From contig NDFF03000057.1 in assembly GCA_002150815.3 (NCBI GenBank), positions 434,001 to 498,000 on the forward strand: a DNA stretch of 64,000 bases, written 5' to 3'. The number at the start of each line of letters is the position of its first letter. Position 1 is the stretch's first letter. The DNA is from Grammothele lineata. Its lineage: Eukaryota > Basidiomycota > Agaricomycetes > Polyporales > Polyporaceae. The translations under genes and the position numbers were made by a program. The notes beneath the pieces were generated by a model that saw nothing but the letters and a program-made list of their open reading frames with translations, made no database searches and was not told the DNA's origin. Positions 57,847 through 64,000 of the stretch are shown here, piece by piece.

Positions 57847-59667
57847 ATGGATCAGGACGCGTCTAGTTCCGGGGGCTGGCGGTTTGCCCAATGCTTTGGC
57901 GACAAGGGCGAGGTCGAGGACATCACAGAAGGTGCGTCGCCCGAGCCCGCCCTCTCGAGCCACTCCCTGAGCGCCTTATCCTTCCCCGCATACCCAGCCG
58001 ACATCATCTCCACCGTCGAGTTCGACTCGACAGGAAACTACCTCGCCACCGGCGACAAGGGCGGCCGTGTCGTCCTCTTCGAGCGCAATGAGATGGTGCG
58101 TGCCCGCTGCCGGATTGACCACGCGTTCCGACCGCCGTGCGTGATCGGAGTGATTGCGGCGTGCTGACCGCCCGGGACCACCCTGCAGAAAAAGAATTGC
58201 GAGTACAAGTTCTACACCGAGTTCCAGTCCCATGAGCCCGAATTCGACTACCTCAAGTCGCTGGAGATCGAGGAGAAGATCAACAAGATCAAGTGGTGCA
58301 AACGACAGAACTCTGCCCACTTTCTGCTATCTACGAATGGTGCGTCCTCCTAGTGATGGCGCCCTTTTGCCCTCGCCTCATCGCGTCTTTTCTACAGACA
58401 AGACAATCAAGCTATGGAAAGTGTTCGAAAAGCAGCTGCGAGTAGTATCGGAGAGCAACCTGGTCGATGGCCAGAGATCATTACCCGGGCCCATGTCCAC
58501 ACAACATCTCAGATTGCCTCGGATGACGCAACAGGACAATATTATTGCCGCCGTACCACGCAAGGTCTACTCTAACGCACATGCTTACCACATCCACTCC
58601 ATCTCCGTCAACTCGGACCAGGAGACGTACATTTCCGCGGACGACCTCCGGATTAACCTATGGAACCTGGATATCAGCGACCGTAGCTTCAGTGAGTTCT
58701 TCTCATAGCGCCCGTGATCTTCCATATCCTGAAATTCTCGTAGACATCGTTGACATCAAGCCCGTGAACATGGAGGAGCTGACGGAGGTTATCACCGCGG
58801 CGGAGTTTCACCCTCTACACTGCAACCTCTTCATGTACAGCAGCTCGAAGAGCAACATCAAGCTTGCTGACATGCGAGACTCTGCGCTGTGCGACAAGCA
58901 TGCGAAGAGTGCGTTCATGGACATCTTCCCTGCAAGTTCAGGCTTACTAACGCGATTGACTTCAGTGTTCGAGGAAGAGGAGGACCCTACAAACCGGTCG
59001 TTCTTCTCGGAGATCATCTCGTCTATCTCGGACGTTAAGTTCAGTCGAGATGGCCGGTACATCTTGTCGCGCGACTACCTCAACCTGAAGATCTGGGATA
59101 TCAACATGGAGAACCGACCGTTGAAGACCATCCCGATCCACGACCACCTCCGCGGCAAACTGTGCGATCTTTACGAGAACGACTGCATATTCGACAAATT
59201 TGAATGTGTGTGGAGTGGCGATGACAAGTGAGTCTTCGAGATTTCACATGGCCTCCGCTCTCGGCGCGGGGAATCCTTCTTCATATCTCGCGTGACCTAA
59301 CCCCCGATTCCTCCACGCATAGGCACGTCCTCACTGGCTCGTACCACAATTATTTCCGGATATTCGACGTGGAGACGCTCAACGACGTCGTCCTGCAAGC
59401 GGACAAATCCGCATTCAAGGCGAAGAAGATTGGCGGTCCTCTTCCGGGTAACAAGGGCATGAAAAACGGCATGCGGCCCGGTGGTATGAGAGAGAACATG
59501 GCGCTGGAGACGTTGGACTTCAACAAGAAGATCCTGCACGCGAGTTGGCATCCGAGGGAGAACACCATTGCGGTGAGTAGCATCGTGAATCATTATCAAC
59601 CTCGTCCTCATTATCCTACGAATAGATTGCGGCGACGAACAACCTGTTCTTGTATAGCGCCGCATGA
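57847..59667 (+). CDS. CDC55: PP2A regulatory subunit B55 (Cdc55-type WD40 protein)
   Basis: Seven-bladed WD40 propeller that directs protein phosphatase 2A in mitotic exit and morphogenesis. About 470 aa in eight or so exons. It starts [20 protein letters not shown]. Blades carry [85 protein letters not shown], the acidic-groove [58 protein letters not shown] and [14 protein letters not shown]. The C-terminus is [14 protein letters not shown] joined to [13 protein letters not shown]. All family blocks are present. Confidence 0.95.
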
Positions 59668-61317
59668 GCTTGGCTGCGCTTCCCCCTCCATCACTATCAC
59701 CTCATCTTCCCCGCCCCTTGACCCACCGTCCTCGCCGCAGCCCCCGCATACCACCCTGTCACGCCACTCAATGTCAACGCCGACGGAGCCGAGATTGGCG
59801 CCCCCGAGATACCGAGACACTCAGACGGACATTGTATCCCCTCTCTCCGTCCCCGCATCACGACCTGTTCGGCCCTTCCGCGCCATCCCCGCTACGTCCG
59901 AAATCACCCCACGCTCCCTCTCTTCCGCATCCCACGTACTATATATGCGCGCTGCAGCGCCGTTCGTTGTCACTACCCGTCGTGCCCTGCACGTCGCCTC
60001 TCACTACCTCACGTTCGCACTAATCGTCGTCGCATCGTCATCATTTCGTCGTCGCCGCCGCCGTCGGACGCTTTCCATCCTAACGTACCACTGTACACTG
60101 CATGGGCGCCGTACGCGCGGCGCGCGTCCGTCTCCCGTCTCGCTCTCGCTCCCTCGCCTCTCACCCCGTCGGTTGTTGACATTGTGTCCCGTGCCCGTCC
60201 GTCAGCGTTCACGTCCCCTCCCTTCCTCACGTCGCGTCGTCTGTATCATCCCTCTCCCTTCCCCTCCCCTTTCACCCGCCTTGGTCGCCCACGCCGCATC
60301 TCGCCATCGTCCACGTCCACGTCCACGCCCACGCCTAGCGCGCTCATCCGCCCGTTCGTCCGTCCGTCCGCCCGAGACATATTTTTTCCGTTTCCCGTAC
60401 ATACAACGAAAGAATGAAGGGGGTGGCAGCAGTAGTTACGTACTAAGTAGAAGAGAAGCGAATGTACATTTGAAGGAATTTGCTGGATGACTTGGCTGGT
60501 CTGGATGAGTTCCGAGTGATGGCGGTTTGGATGGAGGTCGGGACAGTTGCTTCTGTTAGAGAGATGTTTGTGGGTGGAGTGAAATTGGAAGCAGCCTGAG
60601 CTGTTGACTGATCGGCGAAGCCCTTGAGCGTGGGGCCTAGTGAAGACATCGTCTGCTCGGGCATGTTTGGAACTTGATGCTGAGTTTAGAAAAAATGAGG
60701 GTCGAACCTAGCGCCAAGCCTTGAAGAGAAGAAGGAGCATTATATTATGAGAGCCCACCACCACCCTAAAGCTATACGCGGGCTCGAGGAAGATCATTGA
60801 TTACATTCCGAATGTGCTTTACAGGAAAAGGAACGTCGAATAATTGTATGCGCGAGATGGGGCGTGGAGTCTCCTCTAGAGTTTGGATGGCTTCTTTGAG
60901 AACTTGAAGATTCTCGGAAGGCTAGGACAGTAACCACAGGAGGGGGATAGAGAAAAGAGTCGGCGTGCGTTGGCGGGCTGCAGTAGTACGTGGTTGCTCT
61001 CGCCACTTTGAATATCCATGAACTTCTGAGTCTCAGGACGGCGGCGGCGCTAGAGTTTGTGCTAGAAACTTGAAAGTCATTATAAGGCGGCCGGCATCGA
61101 GCCGTTGAACCTTAACTCTTGCACTACGACCACCATCCCGCAAGGTCACAGTCATCCGCTGGTGCCCGCCTGGACCAGGTAAGCCATGGTGCGCACAGTT
61201 ATTACCACAGATTGAGAAACCTGAGACGGCCGTTAGGCTTGCTATCTGCTGGATCATAATCGCATTGACTTTCTCTTCTGTTTCGCACTCCTCCTGCCTT
61301 ACGTGACTCCATCCCAA
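59668..61317. other. 1.65-kb intergenic region, pyrimidine-rich on the left
   Basis: The first ~750 bases are C/T-rich 3' flank of the PP2A gene and stay open in several frames only because of composition. Short tandem repeats lie at 60310-60374. A minus-strand frame of 73 codons at 60443-60664 (MPEQTMSSLGPTLKGFADQS...) is possible but unsupported. Nothing else was found. Confidence 0.45.
60310..60374. repeat. Short tandem repeats (CCACGT-type and CGTC-type)
   Basis: 60310-60335 reads as about four copies of a hexamer close to CCACGT/CCACGC. 60348-60374 is a run of CGTC/CGCC tetramers. These are simple-sequence repeats in untranslated DNA. Confidence 0.6.
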
Positions 61318-61782
61318 ATGCCATCTCTTGTCTACAGAGCTCCCGCGCCCGTTACTGAGGTGCGGGGCCGAGCCGTCTTTCTCGGGGGCACCATCGAGCG
61401 CTGTGCCGAGCCATGGCAGGAGAAAGTGGCGCAGCGGCTGGCGCACCTCCCAGTGACGATCTTCGACTCACGCCGCGATGACTGGGACGCGAGCGGGGCA
61501 GAGCGAGGGAGCCGTCCACGGTCCAAGGAGCAGACCGACTGAGAATTCGACCAACAGAAACGCGCAGACGTCGTCGCGGTGTGCCGCCTCCCAGGCGAGA
61601 ATGCGCCGGTTTCGCTGCGCGAGCTAGGGCTCGCGGCGAAGAGGGGGGCGGCGGTTATGTATTGCCCGAAATCGTTTGCACGGAGGGATGTTATAGAGGT
61701 CGTCTGCGCACGGTTGAACGTTCCTCTGGTGGAGACCTTGGACGAGTTCATCGAGAAGATCATAGAAGGACTGGAAGGATGA
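61318..61782 (+). pseudogene. Nucleoside 2-deoxyribosyltransferase-like gene with an in-frame TGA
   Basis: The family transfers or hydrolyses deoxyribosyl groups of nucleosides. The N-terminal half (RGRAVFLGGTIERCAEPWQE, then LPVTIFDSRRDDWDASG) and the C-terminal half (FDQQKRADVVAVCRLPGENA, PVSLRELGLAAKRGAAVMYC, VVCARLNVPLVETLDEFIEK) are in the same reading frame, separated by a single TGA at 61540-61542. The stop sits where family members normally have Trp, between an EQ(V/T) segment and E(F/L)DxxxRAD, so TGG to TGA is the simplest reading. No GT-AG intron of usual size removes it. It may be a pseudogene, a readthrough stop or a sequence error. The start is the ATG at 61318. Confidence 0.7.
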
Positions 61783-62554
61783 TACGTACGTCATACGGTT
61801 ACTACCTGCCAGCTATATATCGCCTTCTCTGGATGTAAATACCTGTCCTAGTGTGTGAAGGGCATTCAGAACGGACACTATAGGATCCGTCAGTATCTCA
61901 GTGCCCCCCGTCGGACCTTGAACGTTTTAACCTTGAACGAAATTTGAATAGCTGTAGCTGCATACTTGGTGATGTAGTAACGAAGGGCCAGAAGTCCAAG
62001 ATGAGACAGAAATGCAAGGCACTGTTCGGCTCAACTATGTTCGTCAATGTCGTGGATGAAATTTTGAGAGATTGACCAAGTCTGCTGCCAACTATATCGG
62101 TTCTGATTCTTAGAATTGAGTGAAGTAGACGTCCTGCGTAGGAACGCCAACAATAAGACATAAACGTGGCACTAACATCATGCACTTCTGGACCACCGAT
62201 AGTAGAGAGGTAACGCGTGCGTGTTTGTCCAAGGATCACGAAGGCGATATGTCTTGGAGACATTGTTGTGCGTATGCTTGCTACTTGACACTCGTCACCA
62301 GCCATACGTCAAGCATATTCACTATGCATCAGTACTCTGAGGGGAGGTGCAGGCCAACGCACCGCTCATGTACTAAGACGAAGTTCCGCGACGAGCAGCA
62401 TAAAGACGAGAGAACTTGCCACTAGTGCTAAGGTTCATTGAAATCCCTCCTCCGAGCGCCAATTTATTCAAGCAGTTCCAAGCGCCGGCATCATCGCTCG
62501 TGACGTCGTCCGAGGAGTTGTCTCTATGACCAGAACTCTTCATCGCATCCCACA
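61783..62554. other. Intergenic: 3' flank and RED/IK promoter
   Basis: 772 bases without a supported gene and with lower GC than its surroundings. An ACGCGT at about 62213 is a single copy. Confidence 0.4.
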
Positions 62555-64000
62555 ATGGATCAAGAATCCTTCCGCCAGCTACTTTCCACCACCGGCGCGT
62601 CTTCCTCCAAGTCCGCCTCAAACGCGTCATCCGGCCATGTGCGTGGCTCGCTGCTAGCTACGACCGACGGTACCTCGAAGAAGAAGAAACAGAAGACGGC
62701 GGACGCGTCGCAGCCCGCGTTCAAGCCGCGCACACTCAAGAAGAGCGCGAACGGCGATGCGTACCGCGACCGCGCGGCGGAGCGGAGACTGGGAGTGAAC
62801 AATGACTATGCGCAGGTGCGTCCACTCCTTTCGAGGGTAGATGGATGCGTGTGTGCATAGCAGGCATTTGCTTTGTTGGTGCGCGAGAAATGTGGTCAGG
62901 TTTCTGACCGGTGTTCTGTGCGCTACCATTTGCAGGTCGAGGCACTAGCGGAGGACTTCGAGCGGCGGAACGCGGAGAATGAGGACCGCGAGGCGGTACG
63001 TAGTGCGTTTTCTCCCATCTGGCCTCGGCCAGCAACAACTCACGCGGATCCTTGCTTGACTCGCTCGCAGGTCGAGGAGCAGCGGCGGTACCTCGGCGGT
63101 GACAGTGCACACACCGTACTCGTCAAGGGCCTCGATTTTGCCCTCCTCGAGCAGAACCGCGCCCGCGTGGCCGCAGAGACCGCCGCGACCGAGGACGTCT
63201 CGCTTGAGGAGGCGTACCGCGCGTCGACCTCCACTTCTGCTCCTGCCCCCGAAGCGGCGGCGGCGTCGAAAGGTCCTGGCGGGAAGGGGGCGGGGAAACG
63301 TACGAGGGAGGAGATCTTGCGCGACTTGAAGAGCAAGCGTGGGAGTACCGGGACTGGGCCTGCAGAAACCCTCGTCGTAGACCCAGCACTGGAGGAGGCG
63401 AAGAAGGCGGGGAAATTTAAGCCTATCGGGTTCAAGCCCGTCGGGAGTGCAGGAGGCGAGGGAAAGACGAAGCGGAAGAAGAAGGTCAAGGCAGGCGAGG
63501 TGGAGGAAGGAGGCAAGAAGAAGAAACGGAAGGTCACAGAGTCTGCGAATACTGTTGATGCGACCTCTGCCTCCCCTAGCATGCAGAAAGACGAGGCTGC
63601 ATCTCAGCCAGCGGGAGCTTCAACTGCTCCTTCTCAAGCAACCCCAGCGAAGCAGCCAGAGCCGGATCCCGAGCCTATAGACGAAGATTTCGACATCTTC
63701 GCCGGGGCAGGAGAGTACACCGGGGTCGACCTCGGGGACGACGAGGACGATAGCGACGAGGACCGTCCCGCACGCGTTCGCAGCCCTAGGCCCGATGACT
63801 CGCAACCCGAGCCCGCCCCGGCCCGCCCAGGGAAATGGCTCGCAACATCGGACGACGAGCGCGATCCCACACCTCCGCCCCCTGTACAAGGACCGCCTAC
63901 CCGCGACGACAAGTCTAAGGAGCGGTCTATGTCGTCCCAACGCGGACAGCGGCCACCTTCGCCTGACGGGGAAGAAGAAGAGGGCGAGATGGAGGAGGAG
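62555..64000 (+). CDS. RED/IK (Smu2-like) spliceosome protein, 3' end outside window
   Basis: Component of the spliceosomal B complex, partner of SMU1. It starts MDQESFRQLLSTTGASSSKS. Conserved pieces are the TLKKSANGDAYRDRAAERRL region, then VNNDYAQ joined by an intron to VEALAEDFERRNAENEDREA, then VEEQRRYLGGDSAHTVLVKG and LDFALLEQNRARVAAE. The remainder in the window is Lys- and Glu-rich and disordered, with a DFDIFAGAGEYTG segment. The RED C-terminal domain lies beyond base 64000. Introns fall at about 62816-62936 and 62996-63070. Confidence 0.85.

Noticed and set aside
59574..60490. Continuation of the PP2A frame for 300 more codons.
   Set aside because: A GT-AG intron after ENTIA leads to the true family C-terminus (LFLYSAA, stop at 59665-59667). 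The rest is low-complexity C/T-rich DNA.
60443..60664. Minus-strand frame of 73 codons with a balanced composition.
   Set aside because: There is no recognisable family, promoter element or splice evidence. It is left as a possibility in the intergenic note.
60690..60720. GGTTCGACCCT on the minus strand, followed by a T run, resembling a tRNA B box with a Pol III terminator.
   Set aside because: The flanks do not pair to form a T stem or acceptor stem, and no A box or anticodon arm was found at the right distance.
56965..62220. Other ACGCGT hexamers (about 56970, 57858 and 62213; also 27069).
   Set aside because: They are single copies in 3' flanks, coding sequence or unassigned DNA, as expected by chance in GC-rich sequence.

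Overview
This 64-kb window is nuclear DNA of a filamentous basidiomycete, most likely an Agaricomycete. Nearly every gene is cut by many 45-60 nt GT-AG introns. The sequence is GC-rich and gene-dense with very short spacers. The gene types also fit: a many-exon fungal P450, a Ppo-type fatty-acid dioxygenase, a DUF3237 secreted protein, a solo copia-gag-like ORF and DUF2015. No rRNA, tRNA, CRISPR array or complete transposon was seen. Exons were joined by hand from splice signals and family similarity, so internal boundaries are less certain than gene identities.

Layout. 0-8.3 kb (+): 3' part of a cytochrome P450, a Ste20/PAK kinase and a PIF1 helicase. 8.5-18.3 kb (-): a very large TEL1/ATM checkpoint kinase, tail to tail with PIF1. 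18.6-20.6 kb (+): RAD9 of the 9-1-1 clamp, divergent from TEL1 over a 341-bp shared promoter that holds two ACGCGT (MCB) boxes. 21.5-24.2 kb: a 105-aa unknown (-) and an unknown zinc-ribbon-like protein (+) that has a PIP-box-like motif and three MCB boxes in 74 bp upstream. 24.4-25.6 kb (-): coatomer epsilon. 27.2-34.3 kb (+): a Ppo/linoleate diol synthase-type oxygenase and a DUF676 lipid-droplet-type phospholipase. 34.7-38.9 kb (+): two tandem, apparently paralogous coiled-coil proteins. 39.3-42.7 kb: a tiny basic protein (-), a secreted DUF3237 protein (-) and a gag-like ORF with a C-terminal membrane segment (+). 43.2-45.3 kb (+): sterol O-acyltransferase. 45.3-50.2 kb: an 87-nt near-perfect hairpin, a divergent kinase-like gene and an unknown gene. 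51.3-56.8 kb: DUF2015 (-), EMC5 (+), an FBXO9-like F-box protein (-) and an ER DnaJ protein (+). 57.1-59.7 kb: COX subunit VIIa (-) and PP2A B55 subunit (+). 61.3-61.8 kb: a nucleoside deoxyribosyltransferase-like gene broken by an in-frame TGA. 62.6 kb to the end (+): a RED/IK spliceosome protein, cut by the window edge.

Functional themes. PIF1, TEL1 and RAD9 form a compact genome-maintenance block. The MCB boxes suggest G1/S control, and the neighbouring PIP-box candidate is the most interesting unknown. The Ppo oxygenase, phospholipase and sterol acyltransferase form a looser lipid theme. EMC5, the F-box protein and the ER J-protein form a proteostasis theme.
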